Translations under genes and position numbers: made by a program | In this document: in pieces, positions 1 through 6,879 of the stretch | Position numbering within the stretch: the stretch's first letter is position 1 | How the letters are laid out: each line of letters opens with the position of its first letter | Notes under the pieces: generated by a model | Told to the model about the DNA's origin: nothing | Database searches by the model: none | Seen by the model: only the letters and a program-made list of their open reading frames with translations | NCBI GenBank assembly: GCA_949840605.1 | Contig: CATKXN010000145.1 | Coordinates: 1-6,879, forward strand | From: an uncultured Alistipes sp. | GTDB lineage: Bacteria; Bacteroidota; Bacteroidia; Bacteroidales; Rikenellaceae | Length of the DNA: 6,879 bases | Reading direction: 5' to 3'

Positions 1-729
1 AACAACGGCGGCCGCACGCCCGTCGCGGGCATCGTCCATGCCGTGGTGCTGCTGCTGATCCTGCTGTTGTTCATGCCTCTGGCGCAGTATATCCCGATGG
101 CCTGCCTGGCGGGCGTGCTGGCCGTCGTGGCCTACAACATGAGCGGTTGGCGGACCTTCCGGGCCCTGCTGCGCAATCCTCGTTCGGATGTCGCGGTGCT
201 GCTGCTGACCTTTTTCCTGACGGTGGTCTTCGACCTGACGATCGCCATCGAGGTGGGACTGCTGATCGCCTGCGTGCTCTTTATGAAGCGGGTGATGGAG
301 ACCACCGAAATCTCGGTGATCCGCGACGAGATCGACCCCTCGGCGGGCCTCGACGTGACCCTGCACGAAGAGCCTCTCGCAGTGCCCAAGGGGGTGGAGG
401 TCTACGAGATCAACGGGCCCTATTTCTTCGGCATCGCCACGCGTTTCGAGGAGCTGATGGCCCAGATCGGCGAGCGTCCCCGGGTGCGGATCATCCGCAT
501 GCGCAAGGTGCCGTTCATCGACTCCACGGGCATCCACAACCTCACGACGCTCTGCGAGATGTCCCACCGAAGCAAGATCACGGTGGTGCTTTCGGGCGTC
601 AAGGACGATGTCCGCGCGGCGCTCGAACGCTCGGGCCTCTACTCCTTGCTGGGCGGGGACAACGTATGTCCCGATATCCAAGCTGCATTGGCACGGGCCG
701 CGGAGCTGGTCGCGGAACCGGAAAAATAG
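1..729 (+). CDS. SulP-family anion permease, C-terminal part with STAS domain (5' partial)
   Basis: This is the last 242 residues of a SulP (SLC26-like) inner-membrane transporter, a family that moves sulfate, bicarbonate or other anions. The frame is open from base 1, so the start lies upstream. The GTG at 43 is internal, because conserved SulP sequence (NGGRTPVAGIVHA) precedes it. Two hydrophobic blocks follow, at about bases 43-140 and 190-294, and correspond to the final membrane segments. The hydrophilic tail from about base 394 to 700 is a STAS domain, a regulatory fold related to anti-sigma-factor antagonists. It contains the typical DSTG motif (bases 520-531), whose serine matches the phosphorylated position in SpoIIAA-type STAS proteins. 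The protein ends at TAG, 727-729. The gene converges on the DUF1080 operon and has no evident functional link to it. The anion cannot be told from this fragment. Family assignment is firm. Confidence 0.95.
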   Translation, partial: NNGGRTPVAGIVHAVVLLLILLLFMPLAQYIPMACLAGVLAVVAYNMSGWRTFRALLRNPRSDVAVLLLTFFLTVVFDLTIAIEVGLLIACVLFMKRVMETTEISVIRDEIDPSAGLDVTLHEEPLAVPKGVEVYEINGPYFFGIATRFEELMAQIGERPRVRIIRMRKVPFIDSTGIHNLTTLCEMSHRSKITVVLSGVKDDVRAALERSGLYSLLGGDNVCPDIQAALARAAELVAEPEK

Positions 730-828
730 GCGGCTGTGCTAAAGACAAGATTGCCGAAGCCTGCCGTATCATAAATACGTAGGTCTGGCCGGGCCGGAGA
801 AAGTCTATTGAATTTTCGGTGCTGTTTC

Positions 829-861
829 GGAATTCCCGCCCCATATAGGGGCGGGATTTCC
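829..861. terminator. GC-rich hairpin between convergent genes, likely bidirectional terminator
   Basis: An inverted repeat has arms at 829-842 and 848-861 and a five-base ATATA loop. Thirteen of 14 positions pair; the only mismatch is T833 against T857. The core is CCCGCCCC / GGGGCGGG. It lies 100 bases after the SulP stop and 19 bases beyond the stop of the HEAT-DUF1080 gene, exactly where two convergent transcripts should end. On the + strand a short TTT and then a T-rich stretch (871-884) follow. On the - strand no clear U-tract follows, so termination in that direction is less certain. The rest of the 730-879 gap shows only a weak 5-bp hairpin (765-779). Confidence 0.7.
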
Positions 862-879
862 TTTAGGGCGTGTTTGTTT

Positions 880-3800
880 TTATTTGGTTCTGGCTGCAGG
901 TAGTTTCCTGAGTTTAGGAGCAGGTAGTTCCTTTATCCGTATTTTCCGGAACTTTATTCCGGGTCCGTGTCCGAGCAGTCCGATGTGCCCCGACGCGTTG
1001 AAGAGCCCGGGGTGGTTTCTGTGATCGACGGTATAGGGGTTCTTTTTGCCGCCGTCGGGCGCAACGTTGTGCCCCTTGCATGCTTCACGGATGTTTCCGT
1101 CGAGGATCACCTCACCGTTTACCGTGACGGTTATTCGGTCCCCCACGGCTCGTATCTCTTCGACGTTCCATGTTCCCAGAGGCGGGAATTTCACTCGTTT
1201 TGCGGGGATTATTCCGTATACGGAGCCGTGCTGCTGGTATTCGCGCAGATTCTTGTATATGGGAGCGTCGTGGTCTAGGATCTGTATCTCCATACCGTGG
1301 TATGCTGCATCCACTCCCATCGGAGTTCTGATTCCGATTCCGTTGTTGACCCCTTCCTGTAGGAACTGGAATTCGAATCTCAGAATGAAGTTTTCGTACT
1401 CGTGCTTGGTGTAGAGGTTTCCGCTTCCTCCGTACTGCGCCGTTACGTAGATGGAGCCGTCTACGGGGACGTAGTTGACGGTGTTTCCGGTCCATTTGTG
1501 CATGGAAGTCCCGTCGAAGAGCACTTCGAAACCCTCTTCGGCCTCTTCGGCCGATAGTTCGAATCGGGGGGTCGAAGGCAGCTCGCGGATGTACATATCT
1601 CGGAAGCTGACGGGCTCCGATCCACCGATTAGCAGGATCTGCCCCTCGGCGTATGCTGGTATCTGGCGGTTGCATGGGTTTTCGAGAATGACGTTGTTGC
1701 AAGTCGTGACGCCGTTGAGGACCACGGTCACGCGGTCGTTCACGACGCGAACTTCCATCGTGTTCCATTCTCCGGGGCGGTTTGCGGCCTCGGGAGTCGT
1801 ATTTTCGTGGAGTTTGTTTTCCGTCAGCGCTCCGGCGTTCCGTCCTCCGAGTGCGATTTGGGGTATCGACCGGATTCCGAGACCCGCTTCGCCGTCTGTT
1901 TTCCATTCGACGATCAAGCAGAAGTTTTCATACTCCTTGTCCGACCCGATCGTCGGGGCGCCTGTTGCTGCCGAGAGCACTCCGCCTGCGGCGCTCCATG
2001 CTTGGTCCGCCGCGGCCTGAGCCATCAGCTGCGCCTTTGCCAGCGCTTTGGGCTTCATCGCCCTGAGGGTTTCGGGATCTGCGGCCACGGCTTTCCACGC
2101 TTCCGGCTCGAGGGATGCCGGGGCGAACCCTTGTTCGGGGAGTTTGGCCAGTAGTCCCTTGATCTCGTCGACGGCGTACCCGGCGTCGGCGTCGGCTTTT
2201 GCCAGTCCGGCGTATACCTCCTGCGCCTTTTTCAGTGCTTCGGCGACGGTCTCACCTCCCCAGTCGGTGTTCTTCGCGGCTGCGGTTTTCACCGCCAGTG
2301 CGGCCATTTCGGCCGTCGCGGGGTTATCCATATACCTTGCTGCGAGCAGGAGTGCCGGGAACACGGGGGTTTTGGCGAGGGCTTTGAGTAGTTTGTTCTG
2401 CACCTTGGGTGCGGGGTTCAGTTCGAGAGCTCGTCTGTAGAGCTGGTATTTTCGGATGGCGGTTTCTGCGGACTGCGCCACGAAATCCGTGTATCGAGTC
2501 AGTGCGGCGTCGGTCCATGCGGGATTCTGCGCGGCGAGCTCGTATAGCACGCCGACCATCTCGGGATTGCGTACTGTCAGCAGTGCTGCGAATGCCGCTT
2601 CGCGGTCGTCGGCGGCCCGCAGTGCGTCTATTGCCTCTTTGCTTGCGGCCTGCGCCAGCAGGGGGTAGTAGCGCGCTTTGGCGGGTGCGGAGGCTATCCT
2701 CGCCATCGTCATCTGATACTGCGCCTGGGGCGTTTGCTGAGCCAGCGCGTTCTTCAGACCTGCCTGCAGGGCCTTCACGTCGGCCTCGCGGGCTTTGTCC
2801 ATAAGGTCGCACAGACGGTCGAAATCCTTGGGCGCGGAGACGCCCGCCAGGGCGTCGTATGCGGCAGCCCGCACGTCGTCGTCGGGTGATTCCAGCAGGT
2901 CGAACACTTTGCCTGAAGCGGAGGAGATGCGTCGCTTCGCCACGAGCTTCAGTGCGTTTGCCTGCGTCCGGGGCGTTCCGTCGAGTGCGGCCGCGAAGGC
3001 GTCGTTGGTTTTTCCGTTGAAGGCCGCGAGTGCTGCCGACGCCTCCCGGGCGTGGGGCCCGTCGAGCTGCTCGACGAGTGCGTCGAGTGCCTCCTGGCCT
3101 CCGATCCGTCCGGCGGCTCGGATGGCCGCGAGTGCGAGTTCGGTGTCGGGCGACGCGATTGCTGCGATGACGGTCGGGGCCTGCGCTGCGGCGTGGCGGC
3201 TTCCGAACCAGCTGATGACGTCTGTTTTCGCCGCGGCGGAGAGGGCCGGGATTTTTTTTGCGATCGCTGCGCAGAGGTCGTCGTCGGCGAACTCCGCGGC
3301 GAAGTCGAGCGCCGCACATCGGTAGGCCCGGTCGGGGTCTTTCAGTGCTGCGAGCACCTCCTGCGTGCGTTTTCCGGCCTCCGCACGTAGGACGATCCCG
3401 AGACCCGCGATCCGTATGTTCTGGGGCATTGCGTCTTTGTGCAGCGCTTTTGCCGCGGCGCGGGCCTTGGCATTCCCTTCGGCTGCAAGACGCGTCAGCA
3501 GGCTGACATACGCGCCTGCGGCGTCGGTTTCGGAGAAGGTGTATCCGGCGTCTTTGACCGCTGCTGCGAGAGTTGCGAGCGACGCTTCGCCGCCGCATTT
3601 GGCCAGCGCGTTGTAAACGGCCTCCTTCGTGGCGTCGTCGGCCGCGGCGGCCCATTTCAGCAGCGCGGGTTCTGCGGCCTCGAGCCGTTTCTCCGCGGCG
3701 GCATATGCCAGCCGGGCGCATGGCGCCGGCGCTTTTTCGATCAGGGATAGGATCATCCTGTCAGTCCCGGGCGTGGAGATCAGCCCGCGCACGGCGAAGT

Positions 3801-4245
3801 CCGCGAGGTCTTCGTCTGCGGCGTATTTGACGAATACGGGAGCTTCGTGTTCCGTCGCGCAGATCTGCAGCAGGGAGAGCAGGAATGCCTTGTTGTGCTT
3901 GTCCGTACAAGCGTCCAGGGCCGTGACGAGCCCTGCGCGGACCTCCCGGGCCATCTCTTCGCGTCCTGCGGCGGTCACGTAGCTCACCACTCCGTTGAGC
4001 GCGTATTCCACGGGGGCGTTCTTGCCTTCTTCGGCGGGGACGAGCATTGCGGCCATCATCCGGATTCCTTCGGCACCGGTTGCGGCCAGCTCCTGCATGA
4101 GGTCGTCGAACGCCTTGGGGTTCTGTGCCGGAAGCTGGTTCATCCCGTCGGCCACGATCGTCGCGGCGGTGCGCTGTCGTGCATCCTGCGCCCCGGCGGC
4201 GAACGGCATGAGGGCCAGCAGGAGGATTACAAGTATCTTTTTCAT
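880..4245 (-). CDS. Secreted HEAT-repeat protein with two C-terminal DUF1080 (3-keto-disaccharide hydrolase-like) domains
   Basis: This 1121-residue protein probably acts in the periplasm on oxidised glycosides. Residues 1-19 are a Sec signal peptide: KK, a leucine-rich core, then AGA before Q20. Residues 22 to about 700 are alanine-rich paired helices of HEAT type, clear at 201-230, 303-332, 365-394 and 453-482, where units open with a D-P-D or S-P-D turn. This part is likely a scaffold or binding surface. A first DUF1080 copy (about 704-890) is full length but degenerate. A second (about 903-1107) is intact: it has VLFDGTSMHKW, a VNNGIGIR strand, MEIQILD, HGSVYG, GTWN and a closing FRKIRIKELP. 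A basic tail, KLRKLPAARTK, ends the protein. It is the last gene of the operon, 26 bases after the oxidoreductase stop; the start is set by the signal peptide, and upstream is only weakly SD-like (GAGATAACG). The substrate is unknown. Hydrolase activity is inferred from the family. Confidence 0.9.
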   Translation of the reverse strand: MKKILVILLLALMPFAAGAQDARQRTAATIVADGMNQLPAQNPKAFDDLMQELAATGAEGIRMMAAMLVPAEEGKNAPVEYALNGVVSYVTAAGREEMAREVRAGLVTALDACTDKHNKAFLLSLLQICATEHEAPVFVKYAADEDLADFAVRGLISTPGTDRMILSLIEKAPAPCARLAYAAAEKRLEAAEPALLKWAAAADDATKEAVYNALAKCGGEASLATLAAAVKDAGYTFSETDAAGAYVSLLTRLAAEGNAKARAAAKALHKDAMPQNIRIAGLGIVLRAEAGKRTQEVLAALKDPDRAYRCAALDFAAEFADDDLCAAIAKKIPALSAAAKTDVISWFGSRHAAAQAPTVIAAIASPDTELALAAIRAAGRIGGQEALDALVEQLDGPHAREASAALAAFNGKTNDAFAAALDGTPRTQANALKLVAKRRISSASGKVFDLLESPDDDVRAAAYDALAGVSAPKDFDRLCDLMDKAREADVKALQAGLKNALAQQTPQAQYQMTMARIASAPAKARYYPLLAQAASKEAIDALRAADDREAAFAALLTVRNPEMVGVLYELAAQNPAWTDAALTRYTDFVAQSAETAIRKYQLYRRALELNPAPKVQNKLLKALAKTPVFPALLLAARYMDNPATAEMAALAVKTAAAKNTDWGGETVAEALKKAQEVYAGLAKADADAGYAVDEIKGLLAKLPEQGFAPASLEPEAWKAVAADPETLRAMKPKALAKAQLMAQAAADQAWSAAGGVLSAATGAPTIGSDKEYENFCLIVEWKTDGEAGLGIRSIPQIALGGRNAGALTENKLHENTTPEAANRPGEWNTMEVRVVNDRVTVVLNGVTTCNNVILENPCNRQIPAYAEGQILLIGGSEPVSFRDMYIRELPSTPRFELSAEEAEEGFEVLFDGTSMHKWTGNTVNYVPVDGSIYVTAQYGGSGNLYTKHEYENFILRFEFQFLQEGVNNGIGIRTPMGVDAAYHGMEIQILDHDAPIYKNLREYQQHGSVYGIIPAKRVKFPPLGTWNVEEIRAVGDRITVTVNGEVILDGNIREACKGHNVAPDGGKKNPYTVDHRNHPGLFNASGHIGLLGHGPGIKFRKIRIKELPAPKLRKLPAARTK

Positions 4246-4271
4246 CGTTATCTCAGGTTTGCAGGGTTAGG

Positions 4272-5552
4272 TCAGATTTTCCACGGCGAGCGCATCGGCT
4301 GTTCGATCAGCCGGTTGGCGGCGTCGTCGCCGACGAACAGCTGCTTGTGGGGATCGAAATGGAGCGTGCGGTTGAGCCTCAGGGCGCATGCCCCGAGGTT
4401 CACGAGCGTCGAACTGCGGTGTCCCTTGATCTCGTCGAGAGCGAACCGCTCGCGTGTGCGGACGCACTGGAGGAAATCGGTGTTCTGCGGCTCGGGGTCG
4501 GGCATCTCGGAGATCTTCTCCATGACGTTGGGAATGGTGCACTCGAAACCCTGGTAGACCTTGCCCAGCGGTCCTTCGATGTAGGGGACCTTGCCCTTGC
4601 TCTCGAAACCTTCTCCTTCGAGTACGATCTGGCATCCGTCGTCGTAGGTGTATACGATGCGGTGCCAGATGCCCACGGCGTCGGGATGCTGCTGGGGCGC
4701 GTCGATCTCGACCTTCACGGGCGAGGTGTCGTCCTTTCCCAGCAGGTACTGCACGGGGTCCATGTAGTGCTGTCCCATGTCCGTGAGTCCGCCGCCGTCG
4801 TAGTCCCAGTATCCGCGGAATGTGGCGTGCACGCGGTGCTTGTTGTAGGGCTTGTAAGGCGCGGGTCCGAGCCACATGTCGTAATCCAGTTCCGCGGGCA
4901 CGGGCTGCGGCGAGAGGTTCTCCTTGCCCACCCAGAAGAATTTCCAGGCGAACCCCGTCGCTCCGGAGATGGTCACCTTGAGGGGCCATCCCAGCAGTCC
5001 GCTGTCGACGAGCTTCTTGAGGGGTTCTACCGTCGTGCCGAGTCCGTAGAAGGTGTCCTTGAACCGGAACCAGGTGTTCAGACGGAAGATGCGTCCGTTC
5101 TGCCGGACGGCCTCCACGACGCGCTTGCCTTCGCCGATGGTTCGTGTCATGGGTTTCTCGCACCAGATGTCCTTGCCGGCTTTGGCCGCCTCGACGGCCA
5201 TCAGCCCGTGCCAGTGGGGCGGTGTTGCGATGTGCACGATGTCGACGTTGGGGTCGGTGATCAGGTCGCGGTAGTCGTGATAGGTCTGGAGGGTCTGGTC
5301 GAACTTCTTGCGGCCCAGCGCCACGGCGCTGTCGAGGTGGTTGCGGTCGACGTCGCAGACGGCCACCAGGCGGCATGCGTCGTTCGAGGTGAAGTGGTAG
5401 TTGCTCTTGCCGATGCCGCCCACGCCGATGATGCCTTTGGTGAGCTGGTCGCTCGGGGCGACGTATTTGGGGCCTCCGAGGACGCTGCGCGGCACGACTG
5501 TCAGCAGCGCCATGCCGCCCAGCGTTTTGAGAAAATCTCTGCGGGAACTCAT
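4272..5552 (-). CDS. Gfo/Idh/MocA-family oxidoreductase with Tat signal
   Basis: This 426-residue NAD(P)-dependent oxidoreductase is of the usual length for the exported members of the family. It starts with a twin-arginine motif (SRRDFLK, residues 3-9) and a hydrophobic stretch (about 10-25), which predicts folded export by the Tat system. The Rossmann fold follows, with a GVGGIG dinucleotide loop at 43-48, an acidic strand end at VCDVDR (65-70), and the family's EKP signature at 132-134, whose lysine is usually catalytic. The C-terminal half carries the GGGLTDMGQHYMDPVQ motif (253-268); D258 and H262 match conserved positions near the sugar site. Homologues oxidise or reduce sugar hydroxyls, or act as glycosidases through a redox step. 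Between two DUF1080 genes, the likely job is making or reducing the 3-keto sugar. That role is inference; the family call is firm. The start is 22 bases after the upstream stop, behind an A-rich GAAAAGAT. Confidence 0.93.
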   Translation of the reverse strand: MSSRRDFLKTLGGMALLTVVPRSVLGGPKYVAPSDQLTKGIIGVGGIGKSNYHFTSNDACRLVAVCDVDRNHLDSAVALGRKKFDQTLQTYHDYRDLITDPNVDIVHIATPPHWHGLMAVEAAKAGKDIWCEKPMTRTIGEGKRVVEAVRQNGRIFRLNTWFRFKDTFYGLGTTVEPLKKLVDSGLLGWPLKVTISGATGFAWKFFWVGKENLSPQPVPAELDYDMWLGPAPYKPYNKHRVHATFRGYWDYDGGGLTDMGQHYMDPVQYLLGKDDTSPVKVEIDAPQQHPDAVGIWHRIVYTYDDGCQIVLEGEGFESKGKVPYIEGPLGKVYQGFECTIPNVMEKISEMPDPEPQNTDFLQCVRTRERFALDEIKGHRSSTLVNLGACALRLNRTLHFDPHKQLFVGDDAANRLIEQPMRSPWKI

Positions 5553-5574
5553 ATCTTTTCGGTTCGTTTGGGGT

Positions 5575-6879
5575 TTATAAGGTTTTCAGCCGGATGTTGC
5601 GCCAGAGGACCTTGATGCCTCCTCCGTCGTGGATCTGCAGGGCGATGCGTCCCTGGGCGGCGCCGATCTTCGCGTCGGTGATGTCGGCCATCTCCACGCC
5701 GTTGAGCCATGTCTGCACGCGGTCGCCCTGCACGCGCAGTCGCAGGGTGTTCCACTGGCCCTCTTTAAGGACCGACTCCTTCTCCTGGGGAATCTGCACC
5801 AGCCATCCGCGTCCGTAGGATTCGTAGATGCCCGCCGTGTCGTGGCCCTTGGGAGCCACCTCGCACTGCCATCCGTGAACCTTCACGGGCGGTTCGACGA
5901 ACGAACGGAAGAAGACGCCCGAATTGCCGTTCGCCAGCTGCTTGAACTCCAGCGTGAGGTCGAAATCATTGTAATATTCCCGAGTGGCGAGGTATCCGTA
6001 CTGCTTGTCGGGACCGCTCTCGCAGACGAGGTTGCCCTCCTTGTCCACGTACCATTTCTCGGTGCCGTAGGCCTCCCATCCCGAGAGGTCGCGTCCGTTG
6101 AAAAGCTCCGCCTCCCGTCCGGCCTTGCGGGGCAGCTCCTTGATCTTCAGGTTGCGGAACGAGGCGGGATAGCCGTGGTCCTGCAGGCAGATGACGCCGC
6201 GGTGCGCCAGGCCGTATTCGGGAGCCGTCTCCCATTTGCCGCTGTTCTTGCGGGCGAACCAGTCGTCGGTCCAGGCGTCGAATTCGAGGGTCTTGCGGCC
6301 GTTGAGCCAGTGCTCGACGTGACCGTTGTCGCAGACGATGCGCGAGGAGTTCCACTCGCCCTGCGGATTGACGACGAGCGAGTCGGGGTTGGGGAGGTGC
6401 ATGGCGTAATCGACTCCCAGGCGCTGCCACGGTTCGAGTTTGGTCGGAGCGTTCTGGGCCTCCCAGCCGTCGTTGTCGATCAGCTGATATTCGGGCCCGG
6501 TGACGTAGGGGACTTTGAAATAGGGGTTCTCGACCACATGGTAGAGCATGCCGCTGTTGCCGCCCGGGGATAGTTTCCAGTCCCAGTCGAGGATGAAGTT
6601 TTCATACTGTTTCTTGGTGACGATGTAGCCCCTCAGGTCGCTGCCGCCGCCTTTGGCCTGGATGCAGCCGTCCACGACGTGCCAGGGCTGGGTGAGCGAA
6701 TCGCCGTTGAAGTCTTTCCATTGGTCGAGGGACTTGCCGTCGAAGAGCAGCTGCCATCCCTCGGCGATCTGGGCTTCGGTAAGGGTGTTGTGCCGGGGCC
6801 CGCACGAGCAGAGGCAGGCGGCAATGATCCCTGATCCGGCCAGCGTGCGGAACAGGTTTCGGAATGAGTTTCGTTTCAT
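5575..6879 (-). CDS. Lipoprotein with tandem DUF1080 (3-keto-disaccharide hydrolase-like) domains
   Basis: This 434-residue protein begins exactly at the window edge (ATG at 6879-6877). The start is supported by a compact lipoprotein signal: basic MKRNSFRNLFR, a hydrophobic GSGIIAA, and an I-A-A-C lipobox at C22; C26 (L-C-S-C) is an alternative. No acidic surface-export signal follows the cysteine, so the protein probably faces the periplasm. Two DUF1080 jelly-roll domains follow. The first (about 40-249) has LLFDGKSLDQW, PGGNSG (105-110), EYQLIDND (130-137) and a closing FRNLKIKELP. The second (about 255-434) has LFNGRDLSGW, ANGNSG (316-321), HGWQCEVAPKG instead of the E-x-Q-I-x-D form, and a closing WRNIRLKTL. 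The two halves differ and may act on different substrates or play catalytic and binding roles. It is the first gene visible in the operon; the promoter is not in the window. Automatic pipelines may label it glycoside hydrolase family 16-like. Activity is inferred from the family. Confidence 0.92.
   Translation of the reverse strand: MKRNSFRNLFRTLAGSGIIAACLCSCGPRHNTLTEAQIAEGWQLLFDGKSLDQWKDFNGDSLTQPWHVVDGCIQAKGGGSDLRGYIVTKKQYENFILDWDWKLSPGGNSGMLYHVVENPYFKVPYVTGPEYQLIDNDGWEAQNAPTKLEPWQRLGVDYAMHLPNPDSLVVNPQGEWNSSRIVCDNGHVEHWLNGRKTLEFDAWTDDWFARKNSGKWETAPEYGLAHRGVICLQDHGYPASFRNLKIKELPRKAGREAELFNGRDLSGWEAYGTEKWYVDKEGNLVCESGPDKQYGYLATREYYNDFDLTLEFKQLANGNSGVFFRSFVEPPVKVHGWQCEVAPKGHDTAGIYESYGRGWLVQIPQEKESVLKEGQWNTLRLRVQGDRVQTWLNGVEMADITDAKIGAAQGRIALQIHDGGGIKVLWRNIRLKTL

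Larger units (their letters stand above)
880..6879 (-). other. Three-gene operon: DUF1080 lipoprotein, oxidoreductase, HEAT-DUF1080 protein
   Basis: The three genes are on one strand with gaps of 22 bases (5553-5574) and 26 bases (4246-4271). Neither gap leaves room for a terminator and a new promoter, and no hairpin is seen in either. All three products carry export signals of three different kinds (lipoprotein, Tat, Sec). Co-transcription ending at the hairpin at 829-861 is therefore likely. The operon may begin upstream of base 6879, where a second oxidoreductase, a sugar isomerase or a transporter could lie. Confidence 0.8.

Noticed and set aside
43..729. GTG at 43 as the start of a short SulP-STAS protein
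   Set aside because: The frame is open to base 1 and encodes conserved SulP sequence before the GTG, so the gene simply begins outside the window.
765..779. Small inverted repeat CGTAT / ATACG
   Set aside because: Only five pairs around a five-base loop with no T-tract; too weak to call a terminator or operator.
599..844. 81-codon open frame on the - strand in the convergent gap
   Set aside because: It would start inside the terminator hairpin loop and runs antisense into the SulP gene, with no recognisable protein character.
1112..1906. 264-codon open frame on the - strand in a shifted frame of the DUF1080 region
   Set aside because: Arginine-rich composition and complete overlap with the well-supported DUF1080 domains mark it as a shadow frame.
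2324..3721. Open frame of 465 codons on the - strand inside the HEAT-DUF1080 gene
   Set aside because: It is arginine- and proline-rich with no domain pattern, typical of a shifted frame of an alanine-rich GC-rich gene.
4347..5615. Open frame of 422 codons on the + strand opposite the oxidoreductase gene
   Set aside because: It lies fully antisense to a clear Gfo/Idh/MocA gene, shows no recognisable domain, and is explained by the high GC content and codon bias of the real gene.

Overview
The window looks like chromosomal DNA from a GC-rich member of the Bacteroidota, possibly Alistipes or another Rikenellaceae. By eye the GC content is about 60%. The genes lack strong Shine-Dalgarno sites and have A-rich or weak sequence before the start instead. 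The gene families (tandem DUF1080 proteins, a Tat-signal Gfo/Idh/MocA oxidoreductase, a lipoprotein signal, a SulP transporter with a STAS domain) fit that phylum. The genus is an inference from style and was not tested.

Layout. From base 1 to 729 on the + strand runs the 3' part of a SulP-family anion permease: the last membrane segments and a C-terminal STAS domain, with the start outside the window. Bases 730-879 separate it from the next gene, which converges on it. This gap holds a strong GC-rich hairpin (829-861), a likely shared transcription terminator. The rest of the window is on the - strand and reads as one tight three-gene operon. In transcription order these are a lipoprotein with two DUF1080 domains (6879-5575), a Tat-exported Gfo/Idh/MocA oxidoreductase (5552-4272), and a 1121-residue secreted protein made of HEAT-like helical repeats followed by two DUF1080 domains (4245-880). 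The gaps are 22 and 26 bases. The promoter and any earlier operon genes lie beyond base 6879.

How the genes may work together. DUF1080 (Pfam PF06439) is the 3-keto-disaccharide hydrolase family. Some members cleave glycosides only after the sugar's C3 hydroxyl has been oxidised to a ketone, and Gfo/Idh/MocA dehydrogenases are natural partners for that oxidation and for the later reduction. All three operon products carry export signals, so the inferred system is a periplasmic 3-keto-glycoside cleavage module acting on an unknown glycoside. The most unusual part is the HEAT-repeat protein. Its C-terminal DUF1080 domain looks intact, while the preceding DUF1080 copy is full length but has lost the motifs seen in the other copies. 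No RNA genes, CRISPR arrays, insertion sequences or integration sites were seen.
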